From: Cyclaneusma minus
Lineage: Eukaryota; Ascomycota; Leotiomycetes; Marthamycetales; Marthamycetaceae
Assembly (NCBI GenBank): GCA_037179335.1
Contig: JAKZHN010000006.1
Location: 620,001-684,000, forward strand
DNA length: 64,000 nucleotides
Reading direction: 5' to 3'
Under the pieces are notes generated by a model. The model was not told the origin of the DNA. It saw only the letters and a program-made list of their open reading frames with translations, and did no database searches. Both the position numbers and the translations under genes were made by a program. The stretch's first letter is position 1, and each line of letters begins with the position of its first letter. Below are positions 53,413 to 64,000 of this stretch, one piece after another.

Positions 53413-54041
53413 CTCTCTTGACGTGCTTTTTTATCTGGAGCTCTTTTGCTCGACCTGCCTTCATCATCCACTTCCCTTTCATCTCAACTTCTCTTCATCT
53501 CACCAGACGACCCAGGTGAGTCCCGTCCGCACAATCTCCCGCGATACAGACCCCAATCTCCCCTAACTCTACCTGCCTCCTGTGGCCAATACGCGGGTGA
53601 AGGCTACCTATACGGCAGTATATGGGTAGAATTCTTGAGCCTGCTCCCTATGAGATGAAGGACTGCTTTGCTCACCTGGAAAGTACAGGCGGAAAGTTTG
53701 TCACATCACGATACCAGAGACGCTTCTTTGAATATCTGAACTTGCGGTTTGCTCTCTTAGTTACTATCTGCGCACAATGCTTGAGAACAAATAAATGCTG
53801 AAAGGCTCAATGCATGTGAGAACCGTGATTAGTAGGCAGTTTGCTGCTTTTTTATGTTGTGTGTTAAGTTACTGTTGGACCACTGAGCGAGCGGCAACAG
53901 AACATCCCAGTCTCCTATCTCTAGTACTCCCTGAAGTACAATTACAGATGAGAGCATGTATCTCGAGAGACCTATCTCCATGATCACGTGCTGAGTGCGG
54001 CTCATACATAGACCTAAATTCGAAGCCAATTTTCATCAACA
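53413..54041. other. Intergenic region
   Basis: Pyrimidine-rich at first, then AT-rich up to the initiator tRNA gene. No gene seen. Confidence 0.4.
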
Positions 54042-54113
54042 AGTATCATGGCGCAGAGGAAGCGCGCCGGGCTCATAACCCGGAGGGCCCCAGATCGAAA
54101 CTGGGTGTTGCTA
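54042..54113 (+). tRNA. Initiator tRNA-Met (CAT)
   Basis: 72 nt, no intron. Initiator marks are present: A1-T72 terminal pair, three G-C pairs next to the anticodon loop (GGGCTCATAACCC), and a T loop of ATCGAAA in place of the usual TTCGANN. The T stem is CCCAG/CTGGG. The A box reads TGGCGCAGAGG. The acceptor stem (AGTATCA with TGTTGCT) has one T-T mismatch and one T-G pair, slightly weaker than expected. A T-run terminator follows at 54121-54126. Confidence 0.9.
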
Positions 54114-56814
54114 AAAACTCTTTTTTGCATATTTTTCGTTCTCCGGTGAACCGCCTCAGTTGAGCTTCGCTTCGTTCCTACTACCTACTGCTTTAGGAGC
54201 TTTGAGGTGAGATTTGAATTGATCTTGGCTATCTAGGTAGCTTCCGGTTTCCATTGCAGAAAGGCAGGGTCAAGAAGAAACTGCCTGTCTCTTTGAAAGA
54301 TGGAATGGAAGCACCGGAGAGTGGTGGGCATGTGAGCAAGTTGAAGTCTGGTATATCGGATTTGAGCTCAGTTCTGCTTTCAGCTGATGATGTGGAGGGT
54401 TATCCCTCGCCCGCCGAATATAGCAAGCATTCACTTTTTCTGTCTGATATATGAGTTGGTCGCTCTCATACTCAGTGTTGACGGAAATAGAACAAGATGC
54501 TAGAAAACTTGCAAATCGCAGAACAAGTTTTTTTTTGACTGACATACTCATGGAGATGGGACATTCTCCGGGGCGCTCGATCGCCACTATCTTCATAATC
54601 GTATAAGCTCCTCAAGACGCTGAAAAGAGACGCGAGTCGGCGATCGGCAGTTTCAAAGATCGACTTGGACGCTTTACATAGTCGCCACAGTATAGAGTAC
54701 CTTCCCCCATCAGGTTCAACGGGCCGCCGACCGCCTTCTTAGATAATTCATGTGAATTCATCTCAGCATCTGGCCGTCAAGCAATCCGAGGTCCATTTAG
54801 CCTTCTTCCCTCCCAAACAATATCCAAGTCCACCAACCATAACACGCAAAACGCCGAAACGGAGTAAGCATAAGAGTTTAAAGCCTCAACTCCTCGGCCC
54901 CACTTCCCCAGACCCCAGACTGCCATTTCTGCCGATTGGACGAACAGGGGGTGCGAGCGACATCCTTTAATTTGTGGGGTAACGATGCGGGTGTGGTGAC
55001 TCCACATGCGGGTGGTGTAACCAACCGGAAGAACTTTGCTATGCGCTGGTTTTGGATATATATTGATGGGTCTTTTCGGAGACTTATAGCCGCTCAGGCC
55101 CACTGTGAAAGATTTGAGTTGCGGTGCATGTTTCCGGACCTTGGATTTGTTTTGTTTCTTTTTGGCAGATGTCTGGGGTTTCGATTTACTCCGGGCGCCT
55201 GGATGCAAGTTAGTAAGGCCGGTTGCGGGAAACAACCGACGTAAACCGGTAGGGAGAAGTAATGGCAGACCCAGTATACGGATCAAATTGCAAATTTCCC
55301 TCTCGATTCCCTCCTGCCACTTCGTATTCTGCAGGCCGATTTCAGCAAAGAAGAGATCTCATCCAAGCCATCTCTCCGCCATCATCTGATAGATTTGGGT
55401 GCCATACGGTACTCGAGAATCCACCAACAAAAGCCACCCGGCAATTTCTGCAGAAACGTGCATCCCCAGATCAGCGGCGGGGCGACGGAGCCGCTGCCAG
55501 GATTTGTAGAATCGCGTTTTGCAATTGCCATACCGCGGTGCCAGGTATATTGTTTTTTCCTTGGCGCTGCGGCGCTTGCATACAGCCGCGAAAACAAATT
55601 GCTTTGCAATGCTTGGAGGCCTTTCCGAGGGCCTACTTCATTTGTGAGTGGCGGGTAATATGCCTTTTGATATTTTTGGTCCGGTGCCTGAAAGTGGTTG
55701 GGGCTGTAGAACTGGATAAGATCGATGTGTCATGGCCACCGATGACTGCAATATAGACGGAACCGTTGATGAGCATATCCAAGTGATAATATTGCTCACC
55801 ATTTTAGTTGAAGATCTGGACCATGCCAGCATCAGATGGTTCTTCCAATGGGATGTTTGTTGTGATTTGCACAAGCGCCGGTACCAAGAGTTTGCTGCGT
55901 GTTGTCGAATTAAGGGTGAGGCGTGAGGCGTCGAGTCCCGAAACCGCGGGAAACTCGTTTCCGCGAGTCCTTCTCAGGAAGACGGGAAGCCAGGTTTGGC
56001 AGGGCTGGTATCCACACCACCTTTTCGATCGGAAGATCTTGTTGTATGTTGGACGTCCGAGGCCCAAGCCACCGTCAACTTCCCCATTACAGAAAACTTT
56101 CAGGAACCACGCGGCCACTCAAGATAACTTGATACTTGAGTTTCGATGTTGATCTTGAAGTCGAGAAAGTGAAAATCCAATGCATGGAGGTCAACTTTGG
56201 GAAACCCGGAGGTCAGATGCACCCCCTGCCGTAGCTCCAACGGCTCATGAACCCGTTGATCCCGCCATGTGGAGATCGGACTTGCGTTCCTGGCGTCTAT
56301 CAGATTGTTCCATGTCATATTTGGGTCCCCTACCCGGGCCTGCCCGAGGTCTTTGTGAACCACACGTGCAAGAAAGCATTGCGTACTCCTTTCCATCTCC
56401 TGCATATCCGACCACCATGCTTATGTTCTTTGACGTGGGTGGATCGAAACACAGCATCATAGCCGCTGGCAGGGCGTTTCTTCCATCGCTCCGGGAATCA
56501 CTGACAGCTCTCATTGGAGCATTCCAGGGCTCTGGTGGCAAGCCATATCGGGACGCTGTACCTGCTTGATGTAAAGCAGGGGCTCCACCCTCGATCGATC
56601 AAACAATGGTCCTGTCAAATTTTGTGGATCCACAACCTCTTGCAGATCAGGATGGGACGACATCGTCGGATTCACGGAACAACCCCATGAGAACACTCGT
56701 GTAGCTCCAAGTCGAGTGGCGGAGTAGACGGCTCCGACGGGCCTGAGTTGGGCGCGTGTGTGGTCGGCGGTTGCCAAGGGTTCATCGAGATATCCAAGAA
56801 GGAGGTCTTGCTTA
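54114..56814. other. Gene-poor region, 2.7 kb, ending in the GH7 promoter
   Basis: Many short frames on both strands, none with motifs or codon bias. The last 300 bp before the GH7 gene contains GTGGAG (minus strand, 56583-56588), which fits the CreA consensus SYGGRG, as expected for a carbon-repressed cellulase; single hits of so short a motif are weak evidence. Confidence 0.4.
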
Positions 56815-56821
56815 GTATATA
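56815..56821 (+). promoter_or_regulatory. TATA box of the GH7 gene
   Basis: TATATAA, 82-88 bp upstream of the ATG at 56903, in a typical position for highly inducible cellulase promoters. Confidence 0.65.
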
Positions 56822-56902
56822 AGGTGGCCCAATTCCTCCAAGTTGATTTCTTTTTCTGTTCAGTATCAACAGTTCAACAGTCTCTCTTTCAACACTACCA
56901 TC

Positions 56903-58345
56903 ATGTTTCAACGAACTGCCATCATCTCCTCTCTCTTTGCCGTGGCCTATGGTCAACAGGTCGGCACCTACACCGCTGAAGTCCATCCCACGATTACCAC
57001 CGAGAAGTGTACCACCGATGGAGGTTGCACATCTGTCAGCAACAAGATCGTCCTCGATGCAAACTGGCGTTGGGTACACGAAGTTGGTACCTACACGAAC
57101 TGCTATACCGGCAACACGTGGGATACCAGCATCTGCAGCACTGACGAGACGTGTGCCACCGACTGCGCTCTCGAGGGTGCTGACTATGAGGGAACCTATG
57201 GTATCACCACCAGCGGCAGTGCCTTGACACTCAAGTTCGTCACCGACGGCGCCGACAGTGACTCTGCCAACGTGGGATCCCGTGTCTACCTGATGTCCAG
57301 CGATACCGAATACCAAGAGTTCAACCTGTTGAACCAGGAGTTCACCTTCGACGTGGATGTCTCCAACCTTCCTTGCGGTTTGAACGGTGCCCTGTACTTC
57401 TCGCAGATGGATGCCGATGGTGGTTCTTCCAAGTACCCCAGCAACGCTGCTGGCGCTGCCTACGGTACCGGATACTGCGACTCGCAATGTCCCCGTGACT
57501 TGAAGTTCATTGACGGAATGGTATGTTGTGGAGCTCTCCTCTTGAAAAGCTATACATGCTAACTCGCTTGACAGGCCAACGTCGAAGGCTGGACCGCAGA
57601 CAGCAACTCCGCCAATAGCGGTGTAGGCAACTACGGCTCTTGCTGTAACGAGATGGACATCTGGGAGGCCAACAGCATCTCCAACGCTTTCACTCCTCAC
57701 CCTTGCTCCGTCCAAGGCCAGACTCTCTGCGACGCTACCAACTCCACCGACTGCGGTACCACCGACGCCGACCGCTACTCCGGTCTTTGCGATGCCGATG
57801 GCTGTGACTTCAACCCCTACCGCATGGGCAACGAGAGCTTCTACGGTCCCGGCATGACCGTCGACACCAACAGTGTCTTCACCGTTGTCACCCAATTCAT
57901 CACCGACGACGGAACCGCCGACGGTACTCTCAGCGCCATCAACCGTATCTACGTCCAGGACGGCGTGGTCATCCAGAACGCCATGAGCGATATGACCGGC
58001 GTCACCGCCACTGGCGAGATCACCGACGACTTCTGTACCGAGCAGAAGACTGCCACCGGAGACACCGACTACTTTGGGACTCTCGGCGGTCTTGCCACCA
58101 TGGGCGAGGCACTCAAGGCCTCCGTCTTGGTCCTCTCCCTGTGGGATGACTACACCGCCAACATGCTCTGGCTCGACAGCGACTACCCTGTCGACAAATC
58201 GACCACTGCCGCCGGTGTTGCCCGCGGTACCTGCGCCACCAGCACTGGTGACCCAGCCACCGTCGAGTCCACCGACGCGTCGGCGTCTGTGATCTACTCC
58301 AACATCAAGTACGGTGACATTGGATCCACCTTCAGCGCCTCGTAA
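56903..58345 (+). CDS. cbh1: GH7 cellobiohydrolase (CBH I type), catalytic domain only
   Basis: Two exons, 56903-57520 and 57575-58345; the 54-nt intron (GTATGT, GCTAAC branch, TGACAG) lies before the active-site segment. The product is 462 aa. Residues 1-17 form a signal peptide, with mature QQVGTYTAEVHP. CCNEMDIWEANS carries the catalytic trio Glu232 (nucleophile), Asp234 and Glu237 (acid/base). HPCSVQG, CDADGCDFNPYRMGN and VLSLWDDYTANMLWLDSDYP are GH7 signatures, the last providing loop residues over the product sites. Many paired cysteines indicate the usual disulphide set. No Ser/Thr linker or CBM1 follows; the protein stops at STFSAS. It would release cellobiose from cellulose chain reducing ends outside the cell. 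A 610-codon open frame on the opposite strand is a codon-bias artefact. Codon use is strongly biased, as in highly expressed genes. Confidence 0.96.
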
Positions 58346-60027
58346 ATCCTCAGCCAGACTGACGCACTTGCGGGAGATGTGAAGCGGGTTCTTTACTAGA
58401 CGGAAAAAGAGATGAATGACGATACTGGAAGGAGAGTTTGGATTCTTTTGTAGATACACTTGCCACTTCGTTTTCATTTTGTGTACATATACTCTGTCTA
58501 TCATTCAAATTGGAAAACTTTTGCCTGAGAACTTGAAGTTGAAGCTCGGAATATCGAGAACGCGCAAAGTGACGACTGTGACCAGAGAAATAGTTGGCAT
58601 ACCTGGAACTCATGCTGGATCGAGGTGCTGAGCAAAAGATGGGTCAAGCGGAAAGACCGTTGGAGCTTTGAAGCTTCTCTGCAACCACATGTTGATTGGG
58701 ATTTGGGTTGCTGGGATGGAGACGATGGTTGTTGGGATGGAGACGATGGTTGTTGATCGGGACGGGTGACGACACGAAAATTTGACATTTTGACCGTAAG
58801 TCGTGACAAGATATGACAATAATGACAGACATGACAGGGTCGATTGACGTGAACGCTTCCCCCTCGAAGCCCAACAACAAACAACACATCAGGTCAGAGG
58901 ACCCACTTTCTTTATATTTCCCTGCATTTATCCAATTCGCAAGTACCAAGTCCAAATCTCGAATTGCCGTCATCTGCATTCTACTGTTTTGCTTTTCCGT
59001 TTGGTAATGGAATAGATTTAGCCTGCCGCCTGGTCATTACCCCCTCTCCTTCAGTTGCAACGTTGTGCTCGACCGCAGACGGGTATTTGGCCTCACTCTC
59101 GGTCTCTTGGCAGATGGTCTACTTGAAGCCGACTGGACTCTGCACATGAATCTCTGTTACACAACTTCCTACTTTACCCAGCCAGCGGGCCTCATATCGA
59201 GTTCTCGGCTTGCCTAGAGCCGGTCAACTGCGCTGGGAAATGTACTCTGGGTGCATCATTGTAGAGATTACCTGATGTCAACGGTGCAGGAGATAGCACC
59301 TCGTTGTTAGAGTCGATCTGGGATCTTCCTGGCGGTTGTAGATACATACCGGCCTGGGGTAAGAGTCGAGCGATACAGGTGACCGAGGTCCTTCTTCGAG
59401 ACCTGGAAGACTCTGGAGGAGTCTGAGTAACTGGTGAATTGAAAGTAACTTTAAATATTCCCAGTGATTTGTGAATTTTCAAAGAACTTGGTATATTCCG
59501 AATAACTGGGAGTGATACTGGGGGACATTCGCCGTAGCCTGACTACCTTCTTAGTCCTTTCCTCCCACTGGAGGATTTATGTGTCTTTGAGATTCACGAC
59601 AACACAGAAAACGTGAAAACTTGCTGTATTTGATTCCATTCCCTCGTAATCTCGTCAGCGGCCGATCGCTTTTCCAGGGTATCATATAACGCCATAACAA
59701 AACCCAGTATATACTACAAGAACCTCAACAAAAGAAAGACCGGACCGCCCAGACCACTCCATTCTGCGTGGAAGATGCACGACAACCAAGCCCAGTAAAA
59801 GCTCCAGTGGCAGCATCGAGACAGAGAGTCCGAACGACGCGCACAACCGAGGCCCCCTGAAAATGCCTTCCACCTCCACCAAGAAATACGAACTCTGATG
59901 TACTGTGTCCCGCCATTCTGCAAATCAAATATGGAGAAGTCGCAAAACAACGCGAAATGCATATGTACACCCAAACACCCCAATGCGCAACATCCGTCTG
60001 CCTTCCGAGCGCGAGCATCTCCTACTC
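58346..60027. other. Intergenic region, 1.7 kb
   Basis: 3' flank of GH7 and 3' flank of Eco1. It contains a 21-bp tandem repeat (58712-58753) and AT-rich sequence near 59445-59515. No gene seen. Confidence 0.45.
58712..58753. repeat. 21-bp tandem repeat, two exact copies
   Basis: TGGGATGGAGACGATGGTTG plus T occurs twice in tandem, with degenerate partial copies on each side (TGATTGGGATTTGGGTTGC before, TGATCGGGACGGGTGACGAC after). Confidence 0.8.
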
Positions 60028-61872
60028 CTAGAGAGCCTTCCTGGCTCTCGTTATATAGTTCTTTCTGAACACATCGCCTATCTTCGTAGTCTGTGTGAAT
60101 TCAATCTCACCAGGAAGCACACTCTCATCAAAAAAAATTCCTGCCTCGCGTGCATAATCTAGGAGAGCTGTAGCAACGCCGATCTTTCGATGTTTCTTTT
60201 GGGTCCAAATCTTGTCCACACTGAAGCCGCCATATGGGCGGCTGACGGTACTAGGCGTTCGCTCGACAAGCAACATTCCGGCGATGCTTCTGTTGATGAC
60301 ACCAAGGAAGAAAGCGTATCGTTTCAGGTAGGCGGATTCAGCGGGAATGTCATCGTCTGTGGGGAAGAACTTTCGCTGCCACGCCGCGAGGTACTTAATG
60401 GGCTCGGCATTGAGGTCTCGATCGGCCAGCTCCTGGAATTTCATCGCCATGTCCTTCCACCAGGGCCTCGAGTCGCTATCAACTCGTACGATATCGATCG
60501 TGGCGATGAAGCTCTTATAGAGTGGCTTGTTGCTGTAGAACTTCATTGGGAAGTCGCGAGGATAGATTGTCGGACCTTCAACATGCAGCTGATGCTCTAT
60601 ACGGTGTGCTTCTTCGTCCTGAGGGTGGAATCGTCGATAAACAAGATGGCACACCGGACATGTTCTTGGTTGGTCGGGTCGCCCAAGATTCAGTGTGGTC
60701 TGGACAGGTGGAGGTCGAACGCCACGCGAGGAGTTAGGAAACGCCATGTCTTCGTTGGCATCGAGGCTTGTCGCTTCAGCAGAAATGTTGATCTTTTCCG
60801 CGACGTCTAAGGTCGGACGGCTGGTCAATCGTCTTTTTTTCCGTGTACTAGGACGTGGTATATCTCCAAATGCCGGAGATTCGGGGTCTTCACGATGTAG
60901 AGGTGATGAAGGCGGTGAACTGATGGTCTTCTCGATGGGGTCTGAAAACAGACGAGAGGAGGGTGAAGTCGGCGGGCTTGACGACGCCGGTATGGAACGG
61001 AAGTAGTCGAAGATCGAACGCTTCTTAAGCTTCGGAGAGGCAGGTGTATTTACTATAGGATCCTCATGTTGCTCCTTTCGCTTCTCAGACGTGAAATGGC
61101 CAGGGGTGGGACGCTGGAAGAAGGATGCAATGGTAGAATCTTGCAGAGTCGAGGATTTGCGTGATGTCTGGTCTCGAGAACTCGTCTGAATACCGGTGCT
61201 ACCTGACTCCGAGTTCGAAGAGCTTGCCTGTACTGCAATATAGTCAGAAATGTCTGTACGAAAGTGCCCCGGCGACGCCTGAAATCTAGTACCTGGTGTT
61301 GTGCCCAGATCGTCGAGTCCGCGGTCTCGGTATTTCGCGTGCGGTGAAGACTGTGTCGACTCAGAAGCATCTGATTTTCGTCTTTTCGTGGTATTTGGAC
61401 TTGAGGGTGACGACGAGTTCGCAGGGGCAGAAGAGCGCGTCAATATGCTCGTTACGGGATCTTGATCGTAGGCTGCCGGTTCAGATGCGCCTATAGGAGC
61501 TGTTTGGACGCGTTTTTCTTGACTTCCTGCTTGAGGGTCTTCTGAAGAAGCAGTGTTCGAGTGGAGAAGTGCGTTCCGATCTCCGAGCCCAGAGCCGCTT
61601 GCGAGAGTCGCGTTGTGCTGCGGACTTGACTGTGACCGCGAGATGTTCGCCTCGCGCTCTGTAGAAGGCTTGTTCGGCGCGTCGTCTTTAATAGAAGAGA
61701 AATTCGGGGGATCGGGAGTGGGTTCGACGAGCCTGCGTTTGGCTGGCTTCAGTGAAGATTCGTCGGATCGAATCCGCTTCGAGTAGGTCCGTAGACCTGG
61801 TCTTGGAATTTGTCAGTATCGTGTAAATTCAAAGAGTGGCCACCAGTGAACGCACCTTGATGAAGGTGCCAT
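60028..61872 (-). CDS. ECO1: Cohesin N-acetyltransferase Eco1/Ctf7 (ESCO family)
   Basis: Two exons: 61856-61872 (17 nt, MAPSS plus two bases) and 60028-61801. The 54-nt intron has a GTGCGT donor, ACTGAC branch and CCAAG acceptor. The product is 596 aa. Residues 1-380 are disordered and basic, with two PIP-like motifs (DSTIASFF, 227-234; KRSIFDYF, 266-273), as Eco1 binds PCNA. A C2H2 zinc finger begins at Cys387 (CPVCHLVYRRFHPQDEEAH, then the second His). The GNAT domain follows: FFLGVINRSIAGMLLVER, then GFSVDKIWTQKKHRKIGVAT with the acetyl-CoA-binding turn, and EIEFTQTTKIGDVFRKNYI at the end, matching the Eco1 C-terminal signature. Eco1 acetylates Smc3 in S phase to lock cohesin on sister chromatids. 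In most members the last motif reads FSQPT; here TQTTK. Confidence 0.92.
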
Positions 61873-61875
61873 GAC

Positions 61876-62106
61876 GCCGAGAAAACGGCTGCCTCGCGAG
61901 GCCGACGATGTCCAGGAGTTGGTGGTTCCGGAGATGCAATGAGCACAGCCGCAGGACGTGGGGGTACGGCTTGGAGTGCGGCTCGAATAATGCTGAGAAA
62001 CGGCTGCCTCCTGAGGCTCACGATGTCTGAGGCTTAGTGGTTGGGGAGAGGCGGCGAACGGTCGTGGGACTGTCAGTGCGGATATGGAGTGCGGTTGGAA
62101 AGATGT
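61876..62106. repeat. Imperfect tandem duplication (about 115 bp, two copies) upstream of ECO1
   Basis: Copy A (61876-61991) and copy B (61992-62106) share in order the blocks GAGAAA(A)CGGCTGCCTC, GAGGC, ACGATGTC, GTGGTT and GGAGTGCGG. Differences are scattered substitutions and small indels. Copy A directly abuts the ECO1 start codon, so the duplication lies in the leader/core promoter. Confidence 0.65.
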
Positions 62107-63163
62107 TGGACGGCCGAGGCTTAGAAGAAGTCATGTTGGAGTTTTGGGAAACGCGCCTGAGAGACGCGACATGCAGAGAGTTCGCATCTGTGCACGGACC
62201 TCTTTCTGCTAGCGCCCGCTTCTAGTCGCGACACGCCTTCACCTGACGACCAACATATTCCTTTCCCTTCTCCTCACCTCATCAAGTTTGTGCAAATCAT
62301 GTTCACGTTTCATTCTACATTTGCTGGAAGCAAGCCTGTAAACTCTTGTCATGCGCAAGACGGTAAGAAATCTGGCAAAGTAATATTTGCTTACTATACA
62401 GACTCTTGAATATCCAAAAAAACATCGGCAGTTTGCATTCAGAATCTTTCCAAGTTCGACATCCAGCAGTGTCAGAAAGAGATTCAGGTGGCGATCGTCT
62501 TTCGAAATACTTTAACTTGGCACAGTTGCTTCTGGTCTCAGAAGGGAGCTTGACAAGTGTCTTAAGATTCCGAAGGAGCTCGCTCAGTAGTGCAAGCCCC
62601 AGTGTTCGCAATTACAAAGTCCAAGCGAACCTATTAAATCCAAAATATTAGCTGATCCTACACTTACTGATATCAAAATGTAAGTGCTTGTATTTCCAAG
62701 ACTCACGAGCAATCATCTCTTTTTCTGGAACCTTAGTCCAACTTGAGGCAGTCTCCAAGATACGTGCAGTCCGCCCTAATCAAGCTGCCAGCATCTCCTC
62801 TCAAAGCGCTGAACCCAGCTCTTGTACAGTGTTCAGAATACTCTTGGATATTCTAGTTTCCAAGCAACTTAGGAGGTTTCATGGACTTCGAATCATAGAT
62901 GTTCCTAATGGTTGAGACTTGTTTCTGTCATTCTGATACTTGAGCTACCAGTCGTATCCCGACTTTTGTCATCCCACTGTACACAATTCAGAAGCTCTGC
63001 TCAAGTGTCACGATCCAAATGCTCCCAGGTACAAGACCCAGAACTCAGAAGCCCTCTCTGCAATCTCAGACTTGAACCGTGCTTCGATGTCCCAGGGACA
63101 TCAGCTCATTGGTCATCAACAACGGTTCGACTCAGAAGACTATTCAAAGCAACGGCGTCCAGA
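62107..63163. other. Intergenic region
   Basis: AT-rich in the middle (62250-62900). Plus-strand frames at 62912-63323 overlap the minus-strand F-box-like ORF and its 3' flank and are not treated as genes. Confidence 0.4.
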
Positions 63164-64000
63164 TCAGTCACACTTTTTCCAGCGGCAAGTGCTGCATCCT
63201 GAGCAGGTCCCCACCACCGCGTATGGCCTGTCCATACCACAGAGCCTTGCACAGAGCCACATTCCTCGTGGAACACGGTGCGAAACACCCATTCCATATC
63301 TCGCGGTGGATATCCAAAAGTAAAGCCCCTGAGTCGGATTTTTTGAATCTCTAATCCCAGAGGCTGGAGGAATGTAGGTGACGAAGCGGTCCACTCTCCT
63401 TCCCATATACAAAGCATGCCTCTGGTCCAGACAACTGATCCCTGACGATGCTCTTCTGGAGTGGCCAAAATCCAATATTTTAGGATAAATCGTGCGATCA
63501 ATCTGTATACCTAGTCCGCCTTCCAGCAAGCTCAAACAGCCGACTCTTACCTCTTGGATAGAAAAGTTGTCGAAGCGCTTATTGAACAATGTCGGAATCG
63601 GTTGACTGGTGGGAACCAGATTGGCATCGATCTTCAAGTTCTCCATATAACGCCAATCCTGTATTGTCCAACAAGGGAGTGTGATAGATAACTTCTTGAT
63701 CAAGTCCCCGCGATGCACGGGCTGGCGTTGGAAATCCTCGTCAAAGGTGAGAATATTCTTGACATACCAATAGAGACTCACATCCAAACTCCTGCCTCGG
63801 AGCCCCGCGCAGGGATACCGTACGTGGAAATGAATAATGGGCATTGTGAGCTGATGAAATCTCTTGCTGGTGAGCAGTAGGCTCATGACAGGACTGTACG
63901 TGAGTGGGATTGGGAGCGGCCTCCACTTTGGCCGAACCAAAGGCAGTTCGCTGAAGCCGGCGTCCATGCGTTTGATAACGGTAGGCACCGTTCTAGGTGG
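63164..64000 (-). CDS. F-box-like hypothetical protein (5' partial)
   Basis: The minus-strand frame is open from the window edge to a stop at 63164. The N-terminal visible part has an arrangement typical of fungal F-box proteins: short hydrophobic helix SPVMSLLLTSKRFHQLTMPI followed by an IIHFHVRY strand. A good intron (63503-63550, 48 nt, GTAAGA...TATACAG) lies in frame, so the frame stays open with or without it. After it the translation is rich in Arg, Ser and Gly and looks less protein-like, while another frame (63106-63501) reads better, so the 3' half is uncertain. The substrate-binding repeats usual after an F-box are not visible. A role as ubiquitin-ligase adaptor is inference. Confidence 0.45.
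   Translation of the reverse strand, partial: PPRTVPTVIKRMDAGFSELPLVRPKWRPLPIPLTYSPVMSLLLTSKRFHQLTMPIIHFHVRYPCAGLRGRSLDVSLYWYVKNILTFDEDFQRQPVHRGDLIKKLSITLPCWTIQDWRYMENLKIDANLVPTSQPIPTLFNKRFDNFSIQEVRVGCLSLLEGGLGIQIDRTIYPKILDFGHSRRASSGISCLDQRHALYMGRRVDRFVTYIPPASGIRDSKNPTQGLYFWISTARYGMGVSHRVPRGMWLCARLCGMDRPYAVVGTCSGCSTCRWKKCD

Noticed and set aside
56672..58504. A 610-codon open frame on the strand opposite the GH7 gene
   Set aside because: It is antisense to a clear cellulase with strong codon bias (few stop-generating complements); its Val/Gly/Asp-rich translation is a typical shadow.
1..64000. CRISPR array, operon organisation, insertion sequences, viral or plasmid origin
   Set aside because: No spaced direct repeats with unique spacers, no terminal repeats or transposase/integrase/reverse-transcriptase motifs; spliceosomal introns and nuclear gene families show eukaryotic chromosomal DNA.

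Overview
The window looks like nuclear DNA of a filamentous ascomycete (Pezizomycotina). The genes are mostly monocistronic and carry short introns of about 48 to 123 nt with GTRNGT donors and CAG/TAG acceptors. The gene families are typical of moulds: GH18 and GH7 hydrolases, a Zn2Cys6 regulator with a fungal-specific C-terminus, a Dal5-type MFS permease and MYND-finger paralogues. The class cannot be fixed from sequence alone; Dothideomycetes is a guess.

Layout. 0-9 kb holds housekeeping genes: the C-terminus of an RGG-rich protein, a Cys-rich single-pass membrane protein, a small hypothetical, a head-to-head ribosomal pair (eS26 and ubiquitin-eS31), a GH18 chitinase without signal peptide, and a membrane-bound J-protein. 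10-18 kb holds a NYN-domain protein, a mitochondrial carrier, a GT25-like type II membrane glycosyltransferase and an APH/choline-kinase-fold protein with an altered catalytic motif. 19.4-25.7 kb holds three tandem MYND-finger paralogues that share an unrecognised C-terminal domain; the first carries an apparent one-base frameshift. 27.4-34.1 kb holds an EFA6/Yel1-type ARF-GEF (Sec7 plus PH) followed on the same strand by a proline-rich protein with three NPF motifs, both consistent with cortical membrane traffic.

34-46.6 kb is gene-poor: two deserts of about 5.6 and 4.7 kb flank a Zn2Cys6 factor that also has an AT-hook. A Dal5-family permease follows (46.6-48.5 kb). 48.9-54.1 kb holds small unknown or decayed reading frames, tRNA-Asn(GTT) and initiator tRNA-Met(CAT). 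56.9-58.3 kb holds a GH7 cellobiohydrolase without cellulose-binding module. 60.0-61.9 kb holds the cohesin acetyltransferase Eco1 with a duplicated segment just upstream. The right edge cuts an F-box-like protein.

Exon structures were read by eye from splice signals and reading-frame phase; all name-level assignments rest on recognised motifs, not on a database search.
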